Shown piece after piece: positions 8,316-16,473 of a stretch of DNA of 38,365 bases. This DNA comes from Sporichthya sp. (GTDB lineage Bacteria > Actinomycetota > Actinomycetes > Sporichthyales > Sporichthyaceae). Each line of letters opens with the position of its first letter. Position 1 is the stretch's first letter. The notes beneath the pieces were generated by a model. That model searched no databases. It was not told the DNA's origin and worked only from the letters and a program-made list of their open reading frames with translations. The stretch covers positions 1 to 38,365 of the forward strand of contig NZ_JACDFE010000012.1 of assembly GCF_013815995.1 (NCBI RefSeq), in the 5' to 3' direction. A program made the position numbers and the translations under genes.

Positions 8316-9991
8316 ACCCGGCCACCGCCCAGGCGCGGGTGCTCGCCGACGAACTCGCCCGCAGCGGAGTGCGCGAGGCCGTGATCGCGCCCGGCTCCCG
8401 CTCCGGCCCGCTCGCCCTCGCCCTGCTCGACGAGCCGCGGATCCGCGTCCACGTCCGCATCGACGAACGCTCCGCCGGCTTCCTCGCGCTCGGCCTGGCC
8501 GCCGCGAGCAGGACATGCGTCCCCGTGGTCTGCACCTCGGGCACTGCCGCCGCGGCGTTGCACCCCGCCGTGGTCGAGGCGGACGCCGCCGGGGTCGGCC
8601 TGCTGGTGCTGACCGCCGACCGGCCGCCGGAGCTGCGCGGCACCGGCGCCAGCCAGACCATCGACCAGGTCGGTCTCTACGGGCGCGCGGTGCGGATGTT
8701 CACCGAGGTCGGGGTCCCCGAGCCGATCCCCGGCCAGGTCGCCTACTGGCGTTCTCTGGTCGGGCGCGCGGTCGCCGCGAGTACCGACGGCCCGGTCCAC
8801 CTCAACGTGCCGTTGCGTGAACCGCTGACGCACGACGGCGACCTGTCCTGGTGCGAGCCGCTCGACGGCCGCGCCGACAACGCCCCCTGGGTTCACCTCC
8901 ATCGAGCCTCGGATCGCCGCGGCCCGCGGTTCGGGGGGCCAGATCTGGGCGCGGCGCCCGAGCGCGGCGTGGTGGTGGTCGGGGACGGAGCCGCTGATCC
9001 GCTCGCGGCCGTCGCGCTGGCCGAGGCCCTCGGCTGGCCGGTGCTCGCGGAGCCCGCGAGCGGCGCCCGGCAGGGGCCGAACGCGGTCGCCGGCTACCCG
9101 TTGCTGCTGGCCGACGCCGTGGCCGGTGACCTCGTGCCCGAACTGGTCATCAGCGTCGGCGGCCCCGGTCTGTCCCGCTCGCTGCTCGCGTACGTCCGGA
9201 GCGCCGAGCGCCACATCGTCGTCGACCCCAGCCACCGCTGGGCCGATCCGACCCGCACCGCCTCGCTGGTGCTCGACCTGGTCCCGCGGCCGGGCGACGG
9301 AACCCCGCCGGGGCCGTGGCTCGAGCGGTGGCGCGAGCTCTCGAAGGTGGTCGGCAACACGATCGACGGCGTCCTCGACGACGCCATCGAGGCCGGCGAC
9401 CTGCCGGAACCCGCCGTGGCGCGGGCGCTCGGGCGCGCGATGCCCTCCGGGTCGCTGCTGGTGACGGGGCCCAGCCGCTCGGTGCGGGACCTCGAATTGT
9501 GCCTGCCCGCCCGGGACGACATCGTCGTGCTGGCCAACCGCGGCGCGAACGGCATCGACGGGGTGGTGTCCACGGCGATCGGGGCCGCGCTCGCGCACCA
9601 GGTCGGTGGCGACACCGACCCCGCCTACGCGCTGATGGGCGACCTGACCTATCTCTACGACCGCAACGGCCTGGTGCTCGGCCCGGACGAGCCTCGCCCG
9701 GACCTCACTCTCGTCGTGGTGGACAACGTCGGCGGCGGCATCTTCTCGATGCTCCCGCAGGCCGGGGTAGCCGGTTTCGAGCGCGTTTTCGGCACCCCGC
9801 ACTCCCTGGACCTGGTCGCCGACGCGGCCGCCGCCGGGATCCCGGCCACCACCGCGAGCACCGCAGCCGACCTCGAGGCCGCGCTGATTCCCGGCGTCGG
9901 CCTACGGGTAATCCGCGTCCGCACCGACCGGGACGCCACCGCTGAGCTGCACCGCCGATTGCAGAAGGCGGTCACCGCCGCCCTGCGGTAG
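8312..9991 (+). CDS. menD: SEPHCHC synthase MenD
   Basis: MenD is a thiamine-diphosphate enzyme that joins 2-oxoglutarate to isochorismate, the first committed step to menaquinone. The 559-residue product starts at the GTG overlapping the menC stop. It shows VIAPGSRSGPLALAL, the catalytic-glutamate strand VRIDERSAGFLALGLA, CTSGTAAAALHPAVVEA, NRGANGIDGVVSTAIG, and the ThDP/Mg segment GDLTYLYDRNGLVLG followed by VVDNVGGGIFSMLP. Length matches the family. The middle domain is degenerate, as usual. Confidence 0.96.
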   Translation: MNPATAQARVLADELARSGVREAVIAPGSRSGPLALALLDEPRIRVHVRIDERSAGFLALGLAAASRTCVPVVCTSGTAAAALHPAVVEADAAGVGLLVLTADRPPELRGTGASQTIDQVGLYGRAVRMFTEVGVPEPIPGQVAYWRSLVGRAVAASTDGPVHLNVPLREPLTHDGDLSWCEPLDGRADNAPWVHLHRASDRRGPRFGGPDLGAAPERGVVVVGDGAADPLAAVALAEALGWPVLAEPASGARQGPNAVAGYPLLLADAVAGDLVPELVISVGGPGLSRSLLAYVRSAERHIVVDPSHRWADPTRTASLVLDLVPRPGDGTPPGPWLERWRELSKVVGNTIDGVLDDAIEAGDLPEPAVARALGRAMPSGSLLVTGPSRSVRDLELCLPARDDIVVLANRGANGIDGVVSTAIGAALAHQVGGDTDPAYALMGDLTYLYDRNGLVLGPDEPRPDLTLVVVDNVGGGIFSMLPQAGVAGFERVFGTPHSLDLVADAAAAGIPATTASTAADLEAALIPGVGLRVIRVRTDRDATAELHRRLQKAVTAALR

Positions 9992-10069
9992 CGCCGCATC
10001 CGGTCCGGTGGACGAACCCGGGCCCGAGTTTCCTGGCCGTCGAGGGGTGACGGGCGGGTCCGCGTAGGG

Positions 10070-10085
10070 CAGGGTCACGACCCTG
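10070..10085. promoter_or_regulatory. Palindrome abutting the start of the SCP2-like gene
   Basis: CAGGGTC-AC-GACCCTG is a 7-bp-arm inverted repeat ending on the base before the ATG at 10086. Any ribosome site (AGGG) lies inside the left arm. It could be an operator of the 10-15.7 kb gene set or an RNA hairpin that hides the translation start. Confidence 0.5.
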
Positions 10086-10664
10086 ATGACTGCCGTGGGT
10101 CGCGTCCTGCTCCGCGTGCTGCTGAGCGCCCTCGGGCTGCTGCTGTTCGTGGGCAGTCGGGTGAGCCGCCGGTTCCGCGCGCAGATCACCCGGGACGTCG
10201 TCATCGAGGTGACGAGTGAGGACGGGGTCGCCCATCACTACGCGTTCACGGGCCTTACCCGGTCGGTTCGGTCCGGCCGGGGCCGAGCACCGGCCCCGGC
10301 CGATCTGGCCGTCACCTTCGACACCGCCATGCTCGGCTTCCGGACGCTGATCCGCACCGACGCGGTCGGGACGGTCATCGGGCTGATGCACCAGCGTCGC
10401 GTGACCTACACCGGCAACGCCGTCTACGTGCTCTGGTTCTGGGGCCTGACCCGGATGGTGCTGCCGTACGGGCGGGAGCGCCGCGACCGGACGCCGCTGC
10501 CCGGCGCCCTGCTCGCGCCCGACCCCGCCAGCAAGGTCGCCGACCGGATCACCCGCGAGCCGGTGGCCAGCACTCTCGACGCGGCCTGGCCCGAGGCGCA
10601 CGTCGCGCAGCGCGCGTTGCCTTTGGTCCGCGGCTCCAGCGGCGAGGACGTGACGATGTGGTGA
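10086..10664 (+). CDS. SCP2-like protein with N-terminal membrane anchor
   Basis: The 192-residue product begins with a hydrophobic helix (about residues 5-24, VLLRVLLSALGLLLFVG) followed by basic residues, so it is probably anchored to the membrane with a cytoplasmic C-terminal part. The central region (VVIEVTSEDGVAHHYAF, ADLAVTFDTAMLGFRTLI, then LMHQRRVTYTGN) resembles sterol-carrier-protein-2-like folds that bind lipids. I recognise this only by pattern. The ATG directly follows a palindrome. Its TGA overlaps the GTG of the next gene (GTGA), so it is coupled to the LDI-like protein. A lipid- or isoprenoid-binding accessory role is inference. Confidence 0.55.
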   Translation: MTAVGRVLLRVLLSALGLLLFVGSRVSRRFRAQITRDVVIEVTSEDGVAHHYAFTGLTRSVRSGRGRAPAPADLAVTFDTAMLGFRTLIRTDAVGTVIGLMHQRRVTYTGNAVYVLWFWGLTRMVLPYGRERRDRTPLPGALLAPDPASKVADRITREPVASTLDAAWPEAHVAQRALPLVRGSSGEDVTMW

Positions 10665-12280
10665 CCGACCCCGACACCCTTCCCCGCCTCGACGACCGGG
10701 CCCGCGGCTGGCTGCGGTTCATCTGGGAGAAGGCGACGACCCCGGACGACTGGTCCAGCGCCGGCGAGCCGAATCCGTGGTGGGACAGCACCTCCACCCC
10801 GCCGATGTGCAGCCTGGGCCGGTTCGACCTGCACGAGACCGGCTACGTGCTGCCGGTGATGTGCGACCTGACGCCGGCCTGGCGGGAGGGCTACGCCCGC
10901 ATCGCGGACGAGCTGGTGGGTCGCTACACGACCTTCTGGGCCGCGGTGGACTGGCTGACCACGATCGGGCCCGATCCGAACCAGGAGAACTATCCACCGC
11001 TCTGGCAGGCCTACCTGCCGGAGTTCCTCCGCGGCAGTTACGACGTCCCCGGCTGGACCGCGAACGGCGTCGCGCCGTGGGGTCTGCAGCCCGACCCGAT
11101 CGGGGCCGACGGCAACAACTTCTTCCGCGGCTTCTTCAACCTGCTGATCGGCTTCTACGACTACGTCGCCGGCGACGACAAGTGGGCGTCGCCATTCAAG
11201 GTGACCGGCTACCAGGACCGGCTCTTCGACTGGGACCGGCACCGCATCGTCAACTTCATGGTCGACCAGTGGGCCGAGCGGCCGGCCGGAGTGCACTGCG
11301 AGAACACCAAGGTCTGGCCGTTCTGCGTCTCCGGCGCCGGGCTCGGTCTCCAGCTCTACGACAAGCTGCACGGCAAGGACACCCACTACGTGTTCGGCCG
11401 CTGGGCGCAGTACTGCCGCGAGAACTACCTCAAGACCAACCGCCGCGGCGAGATCACCCAGTTCACCTTCTACTACGACCCGTTGGAGAAGGCCCACTTC
11501 CGGTTGCGGGACGAGGTCTCGGCGTACGCGTCGCTGGCCATCACCCCGTACGTGGTGCCGCAGGACCGCGAGCTGGGCGAGCTGCTCTACACGTCCTCGG
11601 TGCGCCGCCTCGGCTGGGACGACCCCCGCAAGCCGCTGCTGCAGCTGCACCCGGACCCGCGCTTCCTGCTGGTCGCGCTGGTGGTGGCCCGCGAGCTCGG
11701 CGACCACGAGACCGAGGCGCGCCTGCGCGCGGTGGCCGAGCGGGACTTCGAGCCCCGGTTCTTCGGCCCGGACGCCGACATGTTCGGCTGGTTCTTCGGC
11801 AACGGAGAGCCCTGGCCGCGGGGCCAGCTGGCCAGCCTGATGATGCTCAGCGAGCTCGGTGAGCCCGGTGCGTGGGGCCGGGTCTTCAACGAGCCCAACG
11901 TCGCCAAGTTCAGCCAGCCGACGGTCACCGGGGTCGACTACCCCCGCCTGGGGATCGCCCAGGCCTGGAATGCCCTCGACGCCGGGGTGCTCTGGGTCGA
12001 GACCTACGCGGGGACCACCGCGGCCCGCGGCGCCGCGACCGCGTTCTCGGTCACCCAGCTCCCGCACGTCGCCGACCTGGAGATCTCCTGCGACGGGGCC
12101 GAGTTCCCCGGCTGGCGGGCGTCCGGGCCGGATTCGATCGAGATCACCACGACGGTGGACGCCCACCGGTTCCGGATCCTGACCCGCTTTCACGGCTCGG
12201 ACGCCGCGACACGCGCGGTCACCACCACCACTCCGGGAACCGTGTATTCGCCCTCGGCCTGTGGCGGCGGGTGCTGCTAG
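10661..12280 (+). CDS. Linalool dehydratase/isomerase-like protein
   Basis: The 539-residue product looks like the (alpha/alpha) barrel family of Castellaniella linalool dehydratase-isomerase. Seen: FWAAVDWLTTIGPDPNQENYPP, an aromatic-rich NNFFRGFFNLLIGFYDYVAGDDKW segment, and GVHCENTKVWPFCVSG with Cys213 and Cys222. The spacing of nine residues between these cysteines equals that of the two active-site cysteines described for Ldi. No signal peptide is visible, whereas Ldi is periplasmic. The C-terminus is unusual: SACGGGCC. The GTG at 10661 overlaps the upstream stop. Neighbours (SCP2-like, DUF3556, phytoene-desaturase-like) suggest isoprenoid or other lipid chemistry, but the substrate is unknown. 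A different barrel family cannot be excluded. Confidence 0.6.
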   Translation: MTDPDTLPRLDDRARGWLRFIWEKATTPDDWSSAGEPNPWWDSTSTPPMCSLGRFDLHETGYVLPVMCDLTPAWREGYARIADELVGRYTTFWAAVDWLTTIGPDPNQENYPPLWQAYLPEFLRGSYDVPGWTANGVAPWGLQPDPIGADGNNFFRGFFNLLIGFYDYVAGDDKWASPFKVTGYQDRLFDWDRHRIVNFMVDQWAERPAGVHCENTKVWPFCVSGAGLGLQLYDKLHGKDTHYVFGRWAQYCRENYLKTNRRGEITQFTFYYDPLEKAHFRLRDEVSAYASLAITPYVVPQDRELGELLYTSSVRRLGWDDPRKPLLQLHPDPRFLLVALVVARELGDHETEARLRAVAERDFEPRFFGPDADMFGWFFGNGEPWPRGQLASLMMLSELGEPGAWGRVFNEPNVAKFSQPTVTGVDYPRLGIAQAWNALDAGVLWVETYAGTTAARGAATAFSVTQLPHVADLEISCDGAEFPGWRASGPDSIEITTTVDAHRFRILTRFHGSDAATRAVTTTTPGTVYSPSACGGGCC

Positions 12281-12439
12281 CTGCGGCTTTACCGGCCGGG
12301 GTGCGCAGGACTGTGCCCGAGTCACAAGAACTGGCGGCTAGTTCGTGGGCCGCGCCTAGTGGCCCTCGTCACAGCCTGTCCTAGCGTGGGCAGGACCCTC
12401 ATATCCACCTGAATCACGTTCGTCCCGGGAGTGCCAAGC

Positions 12440-14290
12440 ATGGGATTCAAGACGCCTGATTTCCCGCCGGTCGATCCGGAGACGTTCCTCGACAAGCCGC
12501 TGATGGAGCGCACGAAGACCCTCGCGCTGCACTGGTGCGAGTACGGCTTCGGAACGCCGAAGATGGTCCACACCATCTACATCCTCAAGCTGCTGTTCTT
12601 CTACATCGGCGTGGGCGTCTGCCTCGCGGTGCTGACCTCGGACGTCGGGGCGCCGTGGGAGATCGACGGCTGGTGGGACGAGCCGATCGTCTTCCAGAAG
12701 TTGGTCCTGTGGACCATGTTGCTGGAGACCCTGGGTGTGGCCGGGTCCTGGGGCCCACTTTCCGGCACCTTCAAGCCGATGACCGCCGGCGTCCTTTTCT
12801 GGGCGCGGGTCGGCACGCTGCGGGTCCGGCCCTGGAAGGCCGTCCCCGGAACCAACGGTGACTCCCGGACGATCGTCGACGTCGGCCTCTACCTCGCCTT
12901 CCTGGCCACCATGCTGCTCGCGATCGTGGTGCCCGGTAAGGACAGCGGGTCGCTGAACGCGGTGCTGCCGGACAACGAGGCCGGCTTGATCCGACCGGCG
13001 CTGCTGATCGCCCCCATGGTGCTGATCGTCCTCATCGGCCTCCGCGACACGATCGTGTTCCTGGCCGCGCGCTCGGAGCAGTACCTGCCGTGGATCTTCT
13101 TCTTCACGGTGCTGGACTTCACCGACATGATCGTCGCGGTCAAGATCTCGATCTGCCTCATCTGGATCGGGGCCGGGGTCTCGAAGTTCGGCCACCACTT
13201 CAGCAGCGTCGTCGCGCCGATGATGTCCAACTCCCCGGCGCTGCCGTCCAAGAAGATCAAGCGGTGGATGTACCGGGACTTCCCGAATGACATCCGCCCC
13301 GGCAAGCTCGCCCAGTTCCTGGCCCACGGCGGCGGCAGCTTCGTGGAGATCACCGCGCCGCTGGTGCTGCTGTTCTCCACCAACCGTGAGCTGACCATCG
13401 CCGCGGTCGTGCTGATGGTGGTCTTCCACGTCTTCATCATCACCGCGTTCCCGCTGGCGGTCCCGCTGGAGTGGAACGTGATGTTCGCCTTCGCGACGGT
13501 CTTCCTGTTCGCCGGCTTCCCGGCGCAGGACGGGTTCGGTGTCGGCGACATCTCCGGCGGCTGGCTGGTCGCGGTCCTCGTGATGGGCCTGTTCTTCCCG
13601 ATCCTGGGCAACCTGCGGCCGGACCTGGTCTCGTTCCTGCCGTCCATGCGGCAGTACGCGGGCAACTGGGCCTCGGCGCAGTGGGCCTTCTCCTCCCTGG
13701 CGGCCGAGGCCAAGCTCAACAAGCTGACCCCGCGGCCCCACGTCAACCAGATCGACCAGCTGACGACCGGCATGGGCTACCCGCAGGCGATCGCGGAGAC
13801 CACGCTGCAGCAGACGATCGGCTGGCGGACCATGCACAGCCAGGCCCGTGGCCTGTACTCGCTGCTCATGCACCACGTGCCGAACCTGGACAAGGCGACC
13901 GTCCGCGAGGCCGAGTTCGCCTGCAACTCCATCGTCGGGTTCAACTTCGGCGACGGCCACTTCCACGACGACGACCTGCTCGCCGCCATCCAGAAGCGGT
14001 GTGGCTTCGAGCCGGGCGAGTTCATCGTGGTCTGGGTGGAGTCCCAGCCGATCCATAAGCCGACCCAGACCTACAAGGTCATCGACGTCGCAACCGGCGT
14101 CCTGGAGCGGGGCACCTGGAACGTCGCCGAGGCCGTCAACGAGCAGCCCTGGCTGCCCAACGGCCCGATCAACCTCAACGTCACCTGGACCCGCGAGGGC
14201 TACGTCCGGCCCGGGAACTACGTGGTCCCGGACTCGCTGCGGGTGCAGGCGGCCAAGGCAGCGGCGAACGAAGTCGGGCAGCCTGCTTGA
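12440..14290 (+). CDS. DUF3556-type multi-spanning membrane protein
   Basis: The 616-residue protein has about eight to ten hydrophobic segments between residues 50 and 390, for example LKLLFFYIGVGVCLAVL, FLATMLLAIVV, LLIAPMVLIVLIGL, ICLIWIGAGVSKF and MFAFATVFLFAGF. A roughly 220-residue soluble C-terminal domain follows, with NFGDGHFHDDDLLAAIQ and GEFIVVWVESQP. It resembles the uncharacterised actinobacterial DUF3556 family, with an HTTM-like arrangement. I place the start at the ATG (12440); a GTG nine bases upstream is in frame. A 159-bp gap separates it from the LDI-like gene, with an inverted repeat GTCCT/AGGAC at 12378-12396, so it may have its own promoter. Its last codons overlap the next gene (TTGA). 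Function unknown. Confidence 0.7.
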   Translation: MGFKTPDFPPVDPETFLDKPLMERTKTLALHWCEYGFGTPKMVHTIYILKLLFFYIGVGVCLAVLTSDVGAPWEIDGWWDEPIVFQKLVLWTMLLETLGVAGSWGPLSGTFKPMTAGVLFWARVGTLRVRPWKAVPGTNGDSRTIVDVGLYLAFLATMLLAIVVPGKDSGSLNAVLPDNEAGLIRPALLIAPMVLIVLIGLRDTIVFLAARSEQYLPWIFFFTVLDFTDMIVAVKISICLIWIGAGVSKFGHHFSSVVAPMMSNSPALPSKKIKRWMYRDFPNDIRPGKLAQFLAHGGGSFVEITAPLVLLFSTNRELTIAAVVLMVVFHVFIITAFPLAVPLEWNVMFAFATVFLFAGFPAQDGFGVGDISGGWLVAVLVMGLFFPILGNLRPDLVSFLPSMRQYAGNWASAQWAFSSLAAEAKLNKLTPRPHVNQIDQLTTGMGYPQAIAETTLQQTIGWRTMHSQARGLYSLLMHHVPNLDKATVREAEFACNSIVGFNFGDGHFHDDDLLAAIQKRCGFEPGEFIVVWVESQPIHKPTQTYKVIDVATGVLERGTWNVAEAVNEQPWLPNGPINLNVTWTREGYVRPGNYVVPDSLRVQAAKAAANEVGQPA

Positions 14291-15705
14291 GCACAGCGCT
14301 CGTGGTGGGGGCGGGCCCGAACGGGCTCGCCGCCGCCGCGGTCCTGGCCGAGGCCGGGGTCTCGGTCACGGTGCTGGAGGCCACCGCCGAGATCGGCGGT
14401 GGCACCCGCACGTCCGAGGCGATCGTGCCCGGCCTGCTGCACGACCAGTGCTCGGCGGTGCACCCGATCGCGGTCGGCTCCAGGGTCCTGCGTGACCTGG
14501 AGCTGGAGAAGCGCGGGCTGAGCTGGTGCTGGGCCGAGATCGACTGCGCCCACCCGCTGGACGGCGGCAGCGCCGCGCTGCTGCACCGGTCGGTTGCCGA
14601 GACCGCCGGTGGTCTCGGGGCGGACGGGCAGCGCTGGCGCCGGCTGTTCGAGCGCACCTCGGCCGGCTACGACGACCTCTCCGAGGACATCCTCCAGCCA
14701 CTGATCCGCTTCCCCTCCCACCCGGTCCGCCTGGCCCGGTTCGGGATCCCGACGCTGCTGCCGGCCACCGCGCTGGCCCGCGGCTTCGACACCGAGGAGG
14801 GCCGGGCGCTCTGGGGCGGGGTGGCGGCGCACGCCATGCGGCCGCTGAACCGCCCGCTGACCTCCGCGATCGGCCTCGGCATCCTGACGGCGGGTCACCG
14901 CCACGGCTGGGCGGTCGCCGCGGGCGGGTCCCGATCGATCACCGATGCGCTGGCGTCCGTGGTCACCGAGCACGGCGGCACCATCGAGCTGAATACCTAC
15001 GTCCGCGCGGCCGCGGACCTGCCGCCCGCCGACGTCGTGCTCTTCGACCTGGCCCCGGCCGCGGTCGCGGACATCCTGGGGCACACGTTGCCCCGCCGGG
15101 TCGCGCGGGCCTACCGGAAGTTCAAGCACGGCCCCGCGGCGTTCAAGGTCGACTACGCCGTGGACGGCGGCGTTCCGTGGATGAACGCCGAGGTCGGCCG
15201 CGCCGGCACCGTGCACCTCGGCGGCACCTTCGCCGAGATCGCGGCCAACGAGCGCGAGGTGCACGCCGGCCGGATGCCCGAGCGCCCCTTCGTCCTGGTC
15301 GCCCAGCAGTACCTGGCCGACTCCGGCCGCTCCGTCGGCGACATCCACCCGCTCTGGACCTACGCCCACGTCCCGGCCGGCTACACCGGCGATGCCACCG
15401 AGGCGATCACCGCCCAGATCGAGCGCTTCGCCCCGGGGTTCCGGGACCGAATCGTGGGCCTGGCGGTGCGGACCCCGACCGAGTTCGCGCGCTACAACCC
15501 GAACTACGTCGGCGGCGACATCGTCACCGGCGCCAAGACCGGGCCGCAGCTGCTGCTCGGCCCGCGGCTGACCGCGCAGCCCTACGACACCGGGGTGCCC
15601 GGGATGTACCTGTGCTCGGCCGCGGTGCCGCCCGGCCCCGGCGCCCACGGCATGTGCGGCGGACACGCGGCAGCCCGGGCGTTGAAGCACCTCAAGTTGA
15701 GCTGA
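14287..15705 (+). CDS. NAD(P)/FAD-dependent oxidoreductase, phytoene desaturase-like
   Basis: The 472-residue flavoprotein has an N-terminal dinucleotide-binding motif, VVGAGPNGLAAAAVLAEAG, ending in VTVLEATAEIGGGTRT. A C-terminal FAD-contact segment, GMYLCSAAVPPGPGAHGMCG, ends in the helix HAAARALKHL. This is the architecture of CrtI/phytoene-desaturase and amine-oxidase relatives. The start is TTG at 14287, overlapping the stop of the DUF3556 gene as TTGA. No membrane segment is visible. Enzymes of this group desaturate or isomerise isoprenoid chains or act on other lipids. Which reaction occurs here is unknown. It ends the gene set, followed by a hairpin. Confidence 0.8.
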   Translation: MSTALVVGAGPNGLAAAAVLAEAGVSVTVLEATAEIGGGTRTSEAIVPGLLHDQCSAVHPIAVGSRVLRDLELEKRGLSWCWAEIDCAHPLDGGSAALLHRSVAETAGGLGADGQRWRRLFERTSAGYDDLSEDILQPLIRFPSHPVRLARFGIPTLLPATALARGFDTEEGRALWGGVAAHAMRPLNRPLTSAIGLGILTAGHRHGWAVAAGGSRSITDALASVVTEHGGTIELNTYVRAAADLPPADVVLFDLAPAAVADILGHTLPRRVARAYRKFKHGPAAFKVDYAVDGGVPWMNAEVGRAGTVHLGGTFAEIAANEREVHAGRMPERPFVLVAQQYLADSGRSVGDIHPLWTYAHVPAGYTGDATEAITAQIERFAPGFRDRIVGLAVRTPTEFARYNPNYVGGDIVTGAKTGPQLLLGPRLTAQPYDTGVPGMYLCSAAVPPGPGAHGMCGGHAAARALKHLKLS

Positions 15706-15731
15706 CCCAGCGTCAGGACCTGTGGACAACT

Positions 15732-15760
15732 AACCATTAGGCGTGACACGCCTACTGGTT
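15732..15760. terminator. Hairpin between convergent genes
   Basis: AACCATTAGGCGT (15732-15744) and ACGCCTACTGGTT (15748-15760) pair over 13 bp with one mismatch around a GAC loop. It lies between the FAD oxidoreductase stop and the livF stop, which converge, so it could serve as a bidirectional terminator. No long T-run follows. Confidence 0.65.
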
Positions 15761-16461
15761 CAGTGGCCGACGTCGGCCCCGACGTACTCGGCGAAGACGT
15801 CATCGCCATCCAGCTCGGACGGTTGGCCGACGAACGCGACCTCGCCCTTGTTGAGCAGGTAGACGTAGTCGGCGACCTCGAGGGCGCGGGTGACGTACTG
15901 CTCGACCAGGAGCAGGCTTGAGCCCTGGTCGCGGAGCAGGGCGAGGAACTCGAAGATCTCGTCGACGATCTTGGGCGCGAGGCCCATCGAGACCTCGTCG
16001 AGCAGGGCGACCTTGGGGCTCTGCACGTAGGTGCGTGCGAGGGCGACCATCTGCTGCTCGCCGCCGGACATGGTGCCGCAGGCCTGGCCCAGCCGCTCGC
16101 CGAGGCGGGGGAAGGCGGTGCAGGCCTTCTCGATGGATTCCTTCTCCTCGCCGGCGGGGGACTGCAGGATCAGGTTCTCCCGCACGGTGAGGTTGGGGAA
16201 GATGCCCCGGCCTTCGGGGACGTGGCAGATGCCGCGCTTGACGAGTTGGTGCGGCGCCTTCTTGGTGACGTCCTCACCGTCGAGGACCAGCTGGCCTTCG
16301 GTGGCGTGGATCAGGCCGGAGGCCAGGCGCAGCAGGGTGGTCTTACCGGCGCCGTCGGCGCCGAGCAGAGCGACCACCGAGCCCTCGGGCACGACGAGGT
16401 CGACCCCGCGCAGCACGGTGGTGCCGGCATAGCCGGCATGGACGCCCTTGAGCTCGAACAT
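15760..16461 (-). CDS. livF: Branched-chain amino-acid-type ABC transporter ATPase, LivF-like
   Basis: This 233-residue ABC ATPase belongs to a high-affinity uptake transporter. Walker A is GADGAGKTT (34-42), the signature is MSGGEQQMVALAR, and Walker B is VALLDEVSMGLAP, typical of LivF. HVPEGRGIFPNLTVRENL is the family Q-loop region. A conserved H-loop equivalent is VEQYV, a known LivF/LivG feature where the His differs. It lies directly downstream of a damaged LivG. No permease or binding-protein gene is adjacent, so the transporter is incomplete in this window. In catabolic regions LivF-type proteins may import aromatic or steroid-like acids; the substrate is unknown. Confidence 0.85.
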   Translation of the reverse strand: MFELKGVHAGYAGTTVLRGVDLVVPEGSVVALLGADGAGKTTLLRLASGLIHATEGQLVLDGEDVTKKAPHQLVKRGICHVPEGRGIFPNLTVRENLILQSPAGEEKESIEKACTAFPRLGERLGQACGTMSGGEQQMVALARTYVQSPKVALLDEVSMGLAPKIVDEIFEFLALLRDQGSSLLLVEQYVTRALEVADYVYLLNKGEVAFVGQPSELDGDDVFAEYVGADVGH

Positions 16462-16473
16462 GGAGACCGCCTC

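Noticed and set aside
8273-9802. 509-residue open frame antisense to menD
   Set aside because: It is an artefact of high GC third-position bias; the product is Arg/Gly/His-rich with no family signature, while menD on the other strand is fully conserved.
7847-9991. Extended 714-residue frame including menD
   Set aside because: The upstream part is an out-of-frame shadow of menC; menD starts at the GTG overlapping the menC stop.
10424-12325. 633-residue open frame antisense to the Ldi-like gene
   Set aside because: Repetitive Val/Gly/Arg/Ala composition and overlap with a coherent, coupled plus-strand gene.
12356-14056. 566-residue open frame antisense to DUF3556
   Set aside because: Low-complexity Asp/His/Gln/Arg product; the plus strand encodes clear membrane segments.
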